This document shows, in pieces, positions 24,888 through 35,487 of a DNA stretch of 64,000 nt. The translations under genes were made by a program, and so were the position numbers. How positions within the stretch are numbered: position 1 is the stretch's first letter; every line of letters starts with the position of its first letter. The DNA comes from Bin80 sp965215475. GTDB lineage: Bacteria > Bacteroidota > Rhodothermia > Rhodothermales > Bin80. The notes below the pieces were generated by a model. That model searched no databases. It was not told the DNA's origin and saw nothing but the letters and a program-made list of their open reading frames with translations. Location of the stretch: NCBI GenBank assembly GCA_965215475.1, contig OZ244061.1:1488001-1552000 (forward strand), written 5' to 3'.

Positions 24888-27800
24888 ATGCAGCCAAGTG
24901 GAAGATTTCCAGTCCGCTTAACATCACTCTTCATTCTGCTGCTCGTCGGAGCCTGCTCATCTGATCTCGAGTCAGATCCCGATCTACGTGCCCGCCTTCC
25001 GGAGCACGTAGATTATAATTTCCATATTCAACCGCTACTGTCAGATCGGTGCTACGCCTGTCATGGGCCCGATGAAAATGCACGCGAAGCGGACCTGCGT
25101 CTACATACAGAGGAAGGAGCTCTTTTTGCGGAGTTACATTCTGGCGGACATGCGATTGTACCTAAGAAGCCTGGTCGCAGTGAACTCATGCACCGGATTA
25201 CCTCCAGTGATCCGGAAACTGTCATGCCTCCCCCGGAATCCAATCTGACACTTTCCGATTACGAAATCGCTCTGATTAATCGCTGGATTAAGCAAGGTGC
25301 CGAATGGAAGCCTCACTGGGCCTTTATTCCCCCAACTATGCCACCGCTTCCCCCTGTTGAGGACATAACCTGGCCCAATAACGACATTGACCTTTTTGTT
25401 CTGGCACGAATTGAGCGTGAGGGGCTTACTCCTGCAGAGGAGGCGGATCCTGAACGCCTCCTCCGCCGTGTGACACTGGACCTGACGGGGTTACCCCCGA
25501 CCATTGAAGACATTGATCATTACCTGAAAGATACCGCACCTGAGGCCTATGAGCGTGTCGTTGACCGTCTCTTGAATTCCGAAGCGTACGGAGAACGTAT
25601 GGCAACCGAATGGATGGATTTGGCGCGATATGCCGATAGTCATGGATTTCACGCTGATGGGCTTCGGATAATGTGGCCGTGGAGAGATTGGGTGATTAAG
25701 GCTTTCAACAAGAACATGCCCTATGATCAGTTTGTAACTTGGCAAATGGCGGGTGACTTGCTCCCCAATGCAACGAAGGAGCAAATTCTGGCGACGGGGT
25801 TCCACCGTAATCATCCCATGACAGCAGAAGGGGGTGTGATTGATGAAGAATACCGCCTTGAATATGTTGCTGATCGCACAAATACAACGGCTCGTGCCTT
25901 TCTGGGATTGACCATGGAGTGTGCCCGGTGCCATGACCACAAATATGACCCCGTCTCTCAGGCAGAATATTTTCAGCTGTCCGCATTCTTTAATAACGTA
26001 AAGGAATTGGGGATGACCGGAGATGATGGTAACGCCGGCCCATTACTCATGCTTCCCTCCCCCGAAGAAGATTCTCTTCTCACGGAGATACGCGAGAGAA
26101 TTCAGGTATTGGAGAATGCACTCGCCGACCGGGAACAACAGGTGGAAGAAAATGAATTACATGTTGGCGTACAGTTTCCGAAGGATGCCCTTGATTTGAA
26201 TTTGGTCACTTATTTCCCATTTGACCGGATTATGGATGGTAGTATCACACCGAATATGGCACCTGGCGGAAAAGCAGGTAAGACCGGCGGCGATGATTTA
26301 ACCCTGGTTGAAGGCCAATCTGGACAGGCCGCCGATTTTGACAGTGATTACGATTTTCTTGAGGTTCCCGAGGCAGGAAATTTTGAGCGGATGGATCCAT
26401 TTTCATTCTCAGCATGGATTCGACCAGATACTTCGGGCACATATACCAGAATTACAGGAAACGCAGAAACAAAGAACACCTACTGGCGCGGATGGGAGGT
26501 CTATCTAGACAGCCTAAATCATTTATCCGTTCGCATCATCAGCTCACTCCCGCATAATTATCTGCATGTTAGGTCCGAAGTACCCTTACCCACCAAGGAC
26601 TGGACGCATATTGCATTTACCTATGATGGTTCTAGTCAAGCAAACGGTATTCAGCTTTATCTGCAAGGTCATAGGATCCCAACAAAGATCAAGTATAATC
26701 AACTCTATAAAAGCATCCTTCCTATAGATGGTCATCATAAACTTGCGGACCGGCCGATGCGTATCGGCCGCAGGTATCGCGGGTTTGGAGGCGAGGATGG
26801 CATCTTTATAGGGCACATGGATGAACTGAGGATCTATGCGAGGAAGCTCACAGATACTGATGTTATGGTTCTGGCTGATACCTTTGTACAGGAGAGTGAA
26901 CTGACTGTATATCTAAACTATTACGATTTGCCGTACCAAAAACTTCTTCGTGAACTCCAGGAAGCCCGCTCTGAAGAAAATGCAGTGACCAATAAAGTTA
27001 TGGAGGTCATGGTTATGGAGGATATGACCGAACCGAGATCTACGCACATCCTTGATCGCGGCCTTTATGACCAACCACTCGATCAGGTTTTTCCTGAAAC
27101 ACCTGAGGTTCTTGGCCATCTCCCTGATCATTCCATGCCTAACCGTTTGGGGTTGGCCAAATGGCTTTTCAGCCCTGAACAACCACTTACCGCACGTGTT
27201 ACGGTGAATCGCTACTGGATGATGTTCTTTGGGCATGGACTCGTGTTTACACCAGAAGATTTCGGCTATCAGGGCGCCCTTCCCTCACATCCGGCACTGC
27301 TGGATTATCTTGCAGTCTCCTTTATGGATTCTGGTTACGATCTGAAAGCATTCATAAAATCCATCGTCATGAGTGCGACCTACCGGCAATCCAGCCTTAC
27401 ACCTGCATCCTTGCTTGAGCGTGATCCTGAAAATATTCTTTTGGCCAGAGGTCCTCTGCATCGCCTGAGCGCAGAAATGATTCGAGACAATGTATTGGCT
27501 GCGAGTGGACTGTTAGTCAACCATGTTGGGGGACCAAGCGTAAAGCCATATCAACCTCCAGGTCTGTGGATTGAGAAAGGGAATTTTTCAACATTCCTGC
27601 TTCGTTATCAGCAAGATGAGGGAGATGCACTATATCGCCGGAGCCTATATACATTCATCCGCAGGACTTCCCCCCCTCCGTCTATGCTGGTCTTTGATGC
27701 CCCGGATCGAAATACATGTATAGTGCGTCGGCAGAATACAAATACCCCCCTTCAGGCACTGATTCTTATGAATGATCCACAGTTTGTGGAAGCATCTCGG

Positions 27801-27927
27801 GCGTTGGCGGAGCGTATCCAGCGAGAGATTCCTGATAATCTAGATGGCCAGATTCAACAAGGTTTTCGACTTGCTACCGGTCGCGCTCCCAGTGAGCAGG
27901 AAGTCAGCCTGATGAAAAAACTATATA
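24888..27927 (+). pseudogene. PSD1-type protein (cytochrome c-like, DUF1549, LamG, DUF1553), 5' part interrupted by an IS
   Basis: A lipoprotein (LLVGAC, Cys23) with a PSCyt1 heme-type motif CYACH (Cys55-His59), then DUF1549 (DIDLFVLARIEREGL, RRVTLDLTGLPPT; ~160-370), a LamG/concanavalin-like domain (~430-670), and DUF1553 (LAKWLFSPEQPLTARVTVNR onward, ~760-1000). This architecture is typical of planctomycete-type gene sets for sulfated-polysaccharide use and sits with DUF1501 and sulfatase genes, as here. The coding frame breaks at 27927, where an ISNCY element is inserted. Readthrough into the IS adds only S-A and a stop (27935). Removing the IS restores a 1,067-residue protein ending LILNHDEAYTKR. 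It may still give a slightly shortened product missing the last 54 residues. Confidence 0.9.
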
Positions 27928-29883
27928 GTGCCTGACAAAAAACCCCTACTTTGGGGTGTCACAATTTTTTGCGGAGGCTGAATATACGAATTTTTTATTA
28001 ACTGCTAGGCAGACTCACCGATTTTAGTCGCGAAATTTTTGATCTGTTTCACCGATCTGTAAACCTCACCTATATTTTATCCAAATTCAGTGTATAGGCC
28101 ATCGATTTTGCCTAAAATCTCTGCCGCACGGACGCACCTTTTCCACCTCCCATGGTGGAGTATTTTTTTTGTGACTCAATGAAGAGTAATTTACGCCGCT
28201 TGGCGAAACGACTCTCGGTGTCGGGTCATCAACACCTTCCCGATTCGGCACAAATTCGTGGCGACCACACTTGCACCGATGCTTCGCGCAAACCCCGCCT
28301 TACCTCCTTTGGTACGAATACGTGCACCACCATGCTGTTCCAAAGAGTTGATGCAGGACTCAATCTGCGCATGCTGCCGACGTTTTCGCCGAAACTCTTC
28401 CGCCGATTCTCGTTCGCGCTCTATCTTGTTCTTATAGCCCTTTTTGGGAAGAATGACCTCTATACCCATAGCGCTTAATGCCTCAAAATTCTGAGGCGAC
28501 CAAAACCCGCGATCAAAACTCATGGATCCAAGGTTTTCAAACTCTGTCCTATACTTGGTGGCGATCTCAATGGTCATATCTACATCTGATTGCGTCCATA
28601 TGATCTCCCATCCCAGAATCAAACCATGTTGACATTGGGTGATCGCGACAGGCACCCCCAATTCTACCTGATTGGGCATGGCCTTCCCCTTGACAATCCA
28701 ACGTGTATGCTCGGCATGGAGCGATAATAACTTCTCTGCATTGGGAATCTTTTCCCCCTCTATCACACGACGATGAACCAAATCTACCAACCGATTGAAC
28801 TGCTCAATCGCCTTTTCTAATGGCGCAATCCGACTTGAACTTGGGTCAAGTTCTTTGATCTTATCCAAGACCAGTATACACTTCTGAATCCGATAGTAAC
28901 AAATCTTAAAGAAGGCTAAGACCAGCTCTGGATTCGTCTCACGCTTTTTGGTGGTGTTGATCTCCAAATAGGCATTGTTAACCGTACTAATCAAATGCTT
29001 TAACTGACGCCAACCTGCAATGTCGTACGCCCCCAAATTAAAGGCCTCCCAGGCCTTTGAAGCAAGCTGCATGGCCAGAATGATTGAATCGCGTAATAAC
29101 CGCACATCATGGGGCGTCTCAACATGAGTTTCCACCACATACGAATCCGTCCGCGCTTCCAAAGGAGCATCGGACGCAACTCCAAAGACCTCTAACCCAT
29201 GATCCACAATCATCCGATTGAGTGTGGACCAAATGTCATCGGTGATCAGACTTACATTGTTGATAATCGTCTGCACACGATACAAGGACTCATGACCAAA
29301 ATCACTCGTATCATTTTGTAATAAGGTGCGCATTAGCACATTCGAGTTGACCTGAAATGTCAATCGGTCAAAATCACAATTCAGGCCAAACTTGAAGACG
29401 GCCAAAACAAAGATGCGCCAGTACGTCAACCCCGGTCGACCCGTGTTTTGATCGGTGCCCTCTCCGATCTCCTCTTGCAGGTACATGACAATCCGATCCC
29501 GTAGATCTGTGGCCATCCAGATGGACTGCAATGCTAAGATGATTTGGGACGTATCGTCTCTTGAATGAGGATCTACAAAAATATCCTCAATGGAAGCCAT
29601 CCCCAGTGTCGGTTCAGTGTCAAATTGTGCGCGCATGATCAATTATGTGATTAAATGAACGGTGAAGATTTTTCAAATCTTGATCAATTCAGAAAGAAAA
29701 ACCCCAGAAAAGTCCTATAAATACAGTGATATCCACCGCCACAGGAAAAGTTTTGAATTTTTCATGAAAAATCTTCAACGCCTAAAATAACCGCAAAATG
29801 AACAAGTAAACTACCCGTAAGTATTCGTAAAATATAGCCCTTGCGATCCTATGCACCCCAGAATTAGAGTTTATTGTCAGGCA
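27928..29883 (-). mobile_element. ISNCY-family insertion sequence, ~1.96 kb
   Basis: Bounded by a CTATATA duplication (27921-27927 and 29884-29890; possibly 8 bp with a leading A). The ends are imperfect ~32-bp inverted repeats: left GTGCCTGACAAAAAACCCC, right (reversed) TGCCTGACAATAAACTCT, both continuing to GGGGTG. It carries one transposase gene on the minus strand. Non-coding ends are 263 nt (27928-28190) and 241 nt (29643-29883). The insertion broke the PSD1 gene within its last ~55 codons. It seems recent: ends, duplication and transposase are all intact. Confidence 0.9.
28191..29642 (-). CDS. ISNCY-family transposase
   Basis: A 483-residue transposase. The N-terminus has the family hallmark SIEDIFVDPHSRDD, then GRPGLTYWRIFVLAVFKFGLNCDFDRL. 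The central part has SDAPLEARTDSYVVETHVETPHD and a long helical insertion. The C-terminal part has SFDRGFWSPQN and VILPKKGYKNKIERERES, consistent with a DDE-type catalytic core. Full length and undamaged, so possibly active. The start may be the Met at 29642 or 29636. It is transcribed opposite to the PSD1 gene it disrupts. Confidence 0.88.
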   Translation of the reverse strand: MIMRAQFDTEPTLGMASIEDIFVDPHSRDDTSQIILALQSIWMATDLRDRIVMYLQEEIGEGTDQNTGRPGLTYWRIFVLAVFKFGLNCDFDRLTFQVNSNVLMRTLLQNDTSDFGHESLYRVQTIINNVSLITDDIWSTLNRMIVDHGLEVFGVASDAPLEARTDSYVVETHVETPHDVRLLRDSIILAMQLASKAWEAFNLGAYDIAGWRQLKHLISTVNNAYLEINTTKKRETNPELVLAFFKICYYRIQKCILVLDKIKELDPSSSRIAPLEKAIEQFNRLVDLVHRRVIEGEKIPNAEKLLSLHAEHTRWIVKGKAMPNQVELGVPVAITQCQHGLILGWEIIWTQSDVDMTIEIATKYRTEFENLGSMSFDRGFWSPQNFEALSAMGIEVILPKKGYKNKIERERESAEEFRRKRRQHAQIESCINSLEQHGGARIRTKGGKAGFARSIGASVVATNLCRIGKVLMTRHRESFRQAA

Positions 29884-30054
29884 CTATATAATCAGGAAAA
29901 AGAACATTTTGCCCAAAATCCTGCGGATATTGATTCTCTGTTTTCGGTTGGAGAATTTGTAGCCGATGCATCTATGGATCCCACAAATACGGCTGCACTC
30001 ACTATAGTTGCTCAACTCATTCTGAATCACGACGAAGCTTATACCAAGCGATAA
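29884..30054 (+). pseudogene. PSD1-type protein, 3' part (end of DUF1553)
   Basis: After the second CTATATA copy the frame encodes LYNQEKEHFAQNPADIDSLF and ends QLILNHDEAYTKR, the standard C-terminus of DUF1553 proteins (the VL-LN-DE-T motif). It continues the frame broken at 27927. An ATG at 29851 inside the IS would allow a 67-residue fragment, which is unlikely to be meaningful. The DUF1501 gene begins 7 nt later, so the original operon is now split from its upstream promoter by the IS. Confidence 0.88.
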
Positions 30055-30061
30055 TACGATC

Positions 30062-31516
30062 ATGCATGAATGTCATAATTACGATGAGTTATATACTCGA
30101 AGAGATTTTCTGACACGTACAACTCTGGGGCTTGGGGCCGCGACACTGGCTTCACTGCTCAACCCTGTGTCTGCTACCGGTACACAAATAAGTGGAGATC
30201 CTGTGCCTGGCATTCTTGGGACAACCCATTTTCCTGCAAAAGTTAAACGTGTCATCTATTTGCTTCAAAGTGGAGCACCGTCACAGTTGGATCTTTTTGA
30301 CTATAAACCTGCTCTGGAAAATTATCATGGTGAGGAACTCCCGCCATCCGTTCGTGGCACCCAGCGACTGACAGGCATGACGGCGGGGCAGAAAAGCTTC
30401 CCCCTAGTCCAATCTCCGTTTTCTTTCGCACAATATGGAGGCAGCGGAGCTTGGATCAGCAATCTGATGCCCTATACGTCCCAGATCGTGGATGAACTCT
30501 GTTTTGTCTATTCTATGCATACCGATGCAATCAATCACGATCCTGCGGTTACATTTCTGCAAAGTGGCTCCCAGCAACCGGGGCGCCCTTCCATGGGATC
30601 ATGGCTTAGTTACGGCTTGGGAAGTGAGAACGCCAATTTACCCTCATTCGTTGTGCTTGTGACAAAAGACAAAATGGGACAACCTCTGTATTCCAGGCTC
30701 TGGGGGAATGGCTTTTTACCTTCTCGGCATCAGGGAGTCCAATTTCGTGCAGGTAAGGACCCGGTCCTATATTTAAGTAACCCTCCCGGAATTACTCAGA
30801 GAGATCGTGAACGACACATGCATGCATTGCGTGAGCTCCAAGAGTTGCAACTAGAACAACTCCAGGATCCAGAAATCGAAACTAAAATTGCCCAGTACGA
30901 AATGGCCTTCCGAATGCAAACTTCTGTGCCTGAAGTGACGGCAATTGAGGATGAACCCGATTCCACTTTCACTCTCTACGGAGATGACGCCCGTGAAGCG
31001 GGCACATTTGCTGCGAATTGTCTTTTAGCCCGGAGGCTTGCCGAGCGCGGAGTGCGCTTCATCCAGCTCTATCACCAAGGATGGGACCATCATAGTGGAC
31101 TCTACGGTGGTATCCAGAATCAGGCCAGAGAAACCGATCAGGCCTCGGCAGCACTGGTTCTGGATCTTAAGCAACGTGGATTACTGGATGATACGCTAGT
31201 CATCTGGGGTGGAGAATTTGGAAGAACTACTTATTCACAGGGGCGCCTCACTAAGGAAGGCTTTGGACGAGATCATCATCCACGCTGTTTTACGTTGTGG
31301 ATGACCGGTGGTGGAATCAAGAAAGGATTTTCTTATGGAGAAACGGATGAACTGGGCTACAATATTACACGCAATCCTGTGCATGTGCATGATTTTCAGG
31401 CAACCGTCCTACATCTCCTCGGTGTTGATCATGAGCGTCTCACATTTCGACATCAAGGAAGGCGATACCGCCTGACCGATGTTTTTGGGAACGTAATCCA
31501 TGATCTTCTAAAGTAA
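30062..31516 (+). CDS. DUF1501 domain-containing (alkaline-phosphatase-like) exported protein
   Basis: A 484-residue DUF1501 protein. Residues ~12-40 hold a Tat-like signal (RRDFLTRTTLGLGAATLASLL). The fold is of the alkaline phosphatase/sulfatase type: VIYLLQSGAPSQLDLFDYKP, HQGWDHHSG, DDTLVIWGGEFGRT, GRDHHPRCFTLW. It is the usual genetic partner of PSD1 proteins and the start is 7 nt after the PSD1 stop, so they formed an operon before the IS landed. Substrate unknown; probably periplasmic and involved in sulfated or otherwise decorated glycans, by association. Confidence 0.92.
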   Translation: MHECHNYDELYTRRDFLTRTTLGLGAATLASLLNPVSATGTQISGDPVPGILGTTHFPAKVKRVIYLLQSGAPSQLDLFDYKPALENYHGEELPPSVRGTQRLTGMTAGQKSFPLVQSPFSFAQYGGSGAWISNLMPYTSQIVDELCFVYSMHTDAINHDPAVTFLQSGSQQPGRPSMGSWLSYGLGSENANLPSFVVLVTKDKMGQPLYSRLWGNGFLPSRHQGVQFRAGKDPVLYLSNPPGITQRDRERHMHALRELQELQLEQLQDPEIETKIAQYEMAFRMQTSVPEVTAIEDEPDSTFTLYGDDAREAGTFAANCLLARRLAERGVRFIQLYHQGWDHHSGLYGGIQNQARETDQASAALVLDLKQRGLLDDTLVIWGGEFGRTTYSQGRLTKEGFGRDHHPRCFTLWMTGGGIKKGFSYGETDELGYNITRNPVHVHDFQATVLHLLGVDHERLTFRHQGRRYRLTDVFGNVIHDLLK

Positions 31517-31888
31517 ACTCATGATAATCCCCGCCTAAAGATCAATATTGCCATATCCATCTATTTTCGCCTTGATTTGCTTATTTTCTGGCCTGAACCA
31601 TAAGAGTTCAAATGAAGAGAACTATGCCGCCACATCGCTTCTCCATAGGTCAAACTACATGAAACGACGTAACTTTATCAATACATAGCGCCTTTTTAGC
31701 CTGCCCCGAAGGCCATCCTACTATACCAGGATAGCGTAGAGGGGTGATGTAACCCCTAAAATGGTAACAGAGGGAACATTCTACCCAGAATAATCCGTGT
31801 GCAAGTTTCCTGGAATATCCCACCGGATCCACTATATCTCTGCTTTTTCTTATATTTCGCGTCAGTTATCATTTTCTTGGCCTGAACC
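31517..31888. other. Intergenic region with a duplicated sulfatase leader
   Basis: About 42 nt directly before and including the sulfatase start (31849-31890, ending TTGGCCTGAACCAT) are repeated imperfectly at 31561-31601, ending CTGGCCTGAACCAT. The first copy leads to no gene. A small hairpin AGGGGTGATGTAACCCCT lies between. No coding sequence is seen. Confidence 0.55.
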
Positions 31889-33280
31889 ATGATCCGTACA
31901 GCCCTATTTGGAGTTTTTGTTTTTCTATTAGGTTGTAATCCTTCCGAGAAAACCAATGTAGTTATCATCATGGCAGATGATATGGGATACGGCGATCTCG
32001 GAAGCTATAATCCCAACTCTGGCATCCCGACACCTAATATGGATACGATTGCCTCGGAGGGCATGCGCTTTACCGATGCTCACTCTCCATCCGGAGTTTG
32101 TACCCCAACACGATATGGATTGCTAACCGGACGATACGCATGGCGTTTGCCTGAACTCGTCTCTGGTGTAACATGGGGATACTCTCCTCTAGTCATAGAT
32201 ACAAACAGGGTGACGATCGCTGATATCATGTCGGAAGCCGGATACCACACTGCCATAATCGGCAAGTGGCATCTCGGACTCGGAAGCCGCGATTCTACAC
32301 ATTATGATGCCCCTCTCTCCCCCGGCCCACGTGCCTTGGGCTTTGACTATTTCTTTGGTATCCCGGCCTCACTGGACATGGCCCCTTACGTGTGGGTTGA
32401 AAATGAATTCCCTACCGCTCTTCCTACGGAGTATGCAGACAATTCTGATCACTGCTGTCTCGCCGATTTTTGGAGATCCGGTCTAATCGCAGCTGATTTT
32501 GATCATATCGATGTACTACCTGAAATCGCTAGGCGAGCATCCAATTATATCAAAGAACGCGCAGAAGAGGGAACCCCATTCTTTTTGTATGTCCCCTTAG
32601 CAGCGCCACACACTCCTTGGCTTCCTACCGATGAATTTATTGGTACTAGCGAGGCAGGTGAATACGGAGATTTTGTCGTTATGGTTGATGATGCAATCGG
32701 GCAAATCGCCGAGGCACTGACCGAAAGCAATCAGGTCGACAATACCCTCTTCATTATCACGAGTGATAACGGGGCTTATTGGCCCGCAGAGGTTCGAGAC
32801 CGCTTTGAACATCAGGCCAATCGTCCCTGGAGAGGCATGAAAGCGGACATCCATGAAGGAGGGCATCGCGTCCCTCTCATTGCTCGCTGGCCCGGTGAGA
32901 TTGCTCCGAATACTACAACGGATGCGCTCGTTGTACATACAGATTTTTTTGTAACTCTTGCTGACCTTACCGGAACCCAACACCAAGGTGAAGATAGCTT
33001 TAGTATTCTCCCTATACTATCGGGTGGTACAGGAATACGCCCAGATGCCGTGCACCAGTCATTTGGGGGCATGCTTGCATATCGGAAAGGGCCCTGGAAA
33101 CTCATCGATGGACAGGGATCGGGAGGATTTACCAATGTTAGCGTCCCTGCAGATGCTCCCCCCAGACAGCTGTATAACCTTGATGAAGATCCAGCAGAGA
33201 CGACGAATCAATACGAACTCTATCCTGAGATTGCCGCTTCGCTCCTCCAGAGTCTTGACTCCCTCCGCTCACACCAGTGA
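31889..33280 (+). CDS. Arylsulfatase-family sulfatase lipoprotein
   Basis: A 463-residue type I sulfatase (family S1). The lipobox FLLGC puts the lipidated residue at Cys16. Metal-binding ADDMGYGD is at residues 29-36. The active-site signature C-T-P-T-R (Cys71) is the Cys that must be converted to formylglycine, with LLTGRY following. GKWHLG, PFFLYVPLAAPHTPW and TSDNGAY are further family motifs. It hydrolyses a sulfate ester, probably of a polysaccharide, at the cell surface or in the periplasm. It lies in the same direction as the PSD1-DUF1501 pair. Its last 12 nt overlap the convergent bshC gene. Confidence 0.95.
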   Translation: MIRTALFGVFVFLLGCNPSEKTNVVIIMADDMGYGDLGSYNPNSGIPTPNMDTIASEGMRFTDAHSPSGVCTPTRYGLLTGRYAWRLPELVSGVTWGYSPLVIDTNRVTIADIMSEAGYHTAIIGKWHLGLGSRDSTHYDAPLSPGPRALGFDYFFGIPASLDMAPYVWVENEFPTALPTEYADNSDHCCLADFWRSGLIAADFDHIDVLPEIARRASNYIKERAEEGTPFFLYVPLAAPHTPWLPTDEFIGTSEAGEYGDFVVMVDDAIGQIAEALTESNQVDNTLFIITSDNGAYWPAEVRDRFEHQANRPWRGMKADIHEGGHRVPLIARWPGEIAPNTTTDALVVHTDFFVTLADLTGTQHQGEDSFSILPILSGGTGIRPDAVHQSFGGMLAYRKGPWKLIDGQGSGGFTNVSVPADAPPRQLYNLDEDPAETTNQYELYPEIAASLLQSLDSLRSHQ

Positions 33281-34867
33281 CACAAGTTGATGCTCTCCGC
33301 AGTCATCAATACTGAGGTGTGATCGTACTTGATCTAGGAAGCGGTCGCCATACTTGGTTAGGTAGTAGAGTGCGGATATTTCCCGTTCCTGAAGATTTCC
33401 GTTGGGATAGAGCGTCTCTTTACAGAGTTTGATTTGAATCTCCAACTGTTCATGACGGCGTTTTTCTGCCCGTTCGACCCGTTGCTGTAATTTTGAAAGA
33501 GCTTTTCTCCACTGCGCTAATGTTGCCTCTACAGTAGGTTGAAGCGTCACATCCACTTTGGTTGCCACAGGTCTTAATCCATCCGCGCACTCACCCAGCA
33601 TCTTTTCCGTACGATGAAACGCCATCGACAACTTCGATCCTTCCAGCACACGTTTACGCATAAGTTCCGGGATTTCACTGCCTAGCTCCTTTGCCGTCAG
33701 ATCATGACGCTCCATCAAATTCGCAATCCTTGGCTCGATGATCGTAAGACTCGCCCTCGGGAAAATCACGGGCATCGGGCGCTTTGCCCAAGAATAAAGT
33801 GATTTAAGCTGAGCAAAATATGCGATCTCTCCAGGACCCGCAACATAGGCAACCGTGGGCAATAAAGAATCCTGTACCAGCGGGCGCATGACAACGTTAG
33901 GGCTCAGGCTACATGACGGGATCTCGTGGATCTGGTCAATAGGGATCGTCTTCACGTCGGAAAACTGAAGCCGATAGCCATTTTCTGTTGGATATAATGC
34001 TTGTCGCTGAGAATCATTTAACAGAAAAACATTCCCAGGACGTACATGTACCTGGGCATGATAATCTGTCTCCAGAGCATCACTGGTCTCCTTCAGCGCA
34101 GTATGAGTCGTCGCATACTCATTTAATTCACGTCGAAGCAAAGGAGCTGTCAATCGTTTGAGCCGGCAGTCCTCCGGATTCATAAAAACCATTGAATCAC
34201 TGCCTAAAAGATGTTTAAGCGTGTCGGCAAAAGCGTCAGTGAACGTGTTCCCCTGGTGGTACGCGGAACAGTAGTTTGCCAGCACTTTATCCCGGAATTC
34301 TGTGACCGGTAATTGGTCCACGATCTGATCTCGTACTCGCTCAATCTCTGCATTGAAGACCAACGAACCCACACTGCCAAGATTTCCCGTCTCCGGGGGC
34401 CTATGTCCGTCATACCATATCTTCTTGCCCCCCATGCTGATCTGCCGTACTTCATCCAAATCATGGTCTCCTCCTTCAATCCAGAAGACCGGTATAACAG
34501 GCCGCGAGAGTACCTTTGTCAAATGCTCTGCCAATCGAACCGCGGTCAACGCCTTGTACAGTGTGTAGAGAGGTCCACCAAAGATCCCCACCTGTTGACC
34601 GGTGACCACCGCTAATGAATCTGGATCGCGAAGGTGAGACGCAAGTTCTCCATTGTTCCAGTTGGAATTTTGCTCCTCAAGCACCTCCACCATTTTCGCG
34701 CGATCAACAGGGTTCGCCGTCAGGTTTTGGGCGACCGCTTTATAGCTACTGTCCTCACGCCAATCACCTGCATAGTAGTCTGAAAGCCGGGCATAATCCG
34801 ATGTGTAGGTGGAGAACAGCCGTGTTGCTCCCTTCATTCCCTCATGGGGAATCGTTTTCTGGATCAT
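33269..34867 (-). CDS. bshC: Bacillithiol biosynthesis cysteine-adding enzyme
   Basis: A 532-residue BshC, which adds cysteine to glucosaminyl-malate in the last step of bacillithiol synthesis. Diagnostic are the N-terminal VVTGQQVGIFGGPLYTLYKALTA, the histidine-rich PVIPVFWIEGGDHDLDEV, and a C-terminal coiled coil (KALSKLQQRVERAEKRRHEQLE). Length is normal. Bacillithiol is found in Bacillota and many Bacteroidota/Rhodothermota, which agrees with the rest of the window. It is the last gene of the long minus-strand run. BshA and BshB are not nearby. Confidence 0.95.
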   Translation of the reverse strand: MIQKTIPHEGMKGATRLFSTYTSDYARLSDYYAGDWREDSSYKAVAQNLTANPVDRAKMVEVLEEQNSNWNNGELASHLRDPDSLAVVTGQQVGIFGGPLYTLYKALTAVRLAEHLTKVLSRPVIPVFWIEGGDHDLDEVRQISMGGKKIWYDGHRPPETGNLGSVGSLVFNAEIERVRDQIVDQLPVTEFRDKVLANYCSAYHQGNTFTDAFADTLKHLLGSDSMVFMNPEDCRLKRLTAPLLRRELNEYATTHTALKETSDALETDYHAQVHVRPGNVFLLNDSQRQALYPTENGYRLQFSDVKTIPIDQIHEIPSCSLSPNVVMRPLVQDSLLPTVAYVAGPGEIAYFAQLKSLYSWAKRPMPVIFPRASLTIIEPRIANLMERHDLTAKELGSEIPELMRKRVLEGSKLSMAFHRTEKMLGECADGLRPVATKVDVTLQPTVEATLAQWRKALSKLQQRVERAEKRRHEQLEIQIKLCKETLYPNGNLQEREISALYYLTKYGDRFLDQVRSHLSIDDCGEHQLVSLV

Positions 34868-34900
34868 TTTCAGCGAGTGATTGACAACGAAGTCTATACG

Positions 34901-35467
34901 TTATTCCTTAAACTTCGCCAATTCATCACGTACCCGAGCGGCTTCCTCATAATCCTCTTCTTCAATGGCACGCTCCAATCTCTCTTCCAATTGCTCAATC
35001 GGAGACGCAGACGCATCCGAGTCTTCCGAGGGATAGTCGCCTTCGTCACCTACTGGAATACCTGCCTCTTCAAGAATCGACTCCGAAACTAAAATGTCAA
35101 CATCCAGACGTACAGCAATAGCAACCGCATCACTCGGACGTGAGTCTAATGATATGGCCTCTCCATTTTTAAAGAATCGAATTTTCGCAAAAAAAGTACC
35201 CTCCTCTAACGAATCAATTAAAATATCATTGACTTCCATACCCGCTTGCTCCATGAGATTGCACATAAGGTCATGAGACATCGGCCGAGGGGGGCGTTTT
35301 CGTTCAACACCAATCGCAATGGCTGTTGCCTCATTCTCACCAACCACGATCGGAAGTTTTCGTGAACCAGATATTTCTGCCAACATCAAAACAAATGCCC
35401 CCCCACTACTTGGGCTTGTTGACAATCCAACAATTTCTACTGGGACAAGTCCATCTTGTATTGCCAT
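34901..35467 (-). CDS. Bifunctional nuclease family protein (DUF151) with C-terminal UVR motif
   Basis: A 188-residue protein. Residues 1-135 are the DUF151/BFN domain (GLSTSPSSGGAFVLMLAEIS, LPIVVGENEATAI, SRPSDAVAIAVRLD). The C-terminus (~155-186, LEQLEERLERAIEEEDYEEA) is a UvrB/UvrC-type interaction motif. The fusion is common in Bacteroidota-type genomes. Nuclease activity is reported for a few homologues but the cellular role is not settled. It lies between hisC and bshC, with gaps of 20 and 33 nt. Confidence 0.9.
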   Translation of the reverse strand: MAIQDGLVPVEIVGLSTSPSSGGAFVLMLAEISGSRKLPIVVGENEATAIAIGVERKRPPRPMSHDLMCNLMEQAGMEVNDILIDSLEEGTFFAKIRFFKNGEAISLDSRPSDAVAIAVRLDVDILVSESILEEAGIPVGDEGDYPSEDSDASASPIEQLEERLERAIEEEDYEEAARVRDELAKFKE

Positions 35468-35487
35468 ATTGCTTCGAGTCTAAAGGA

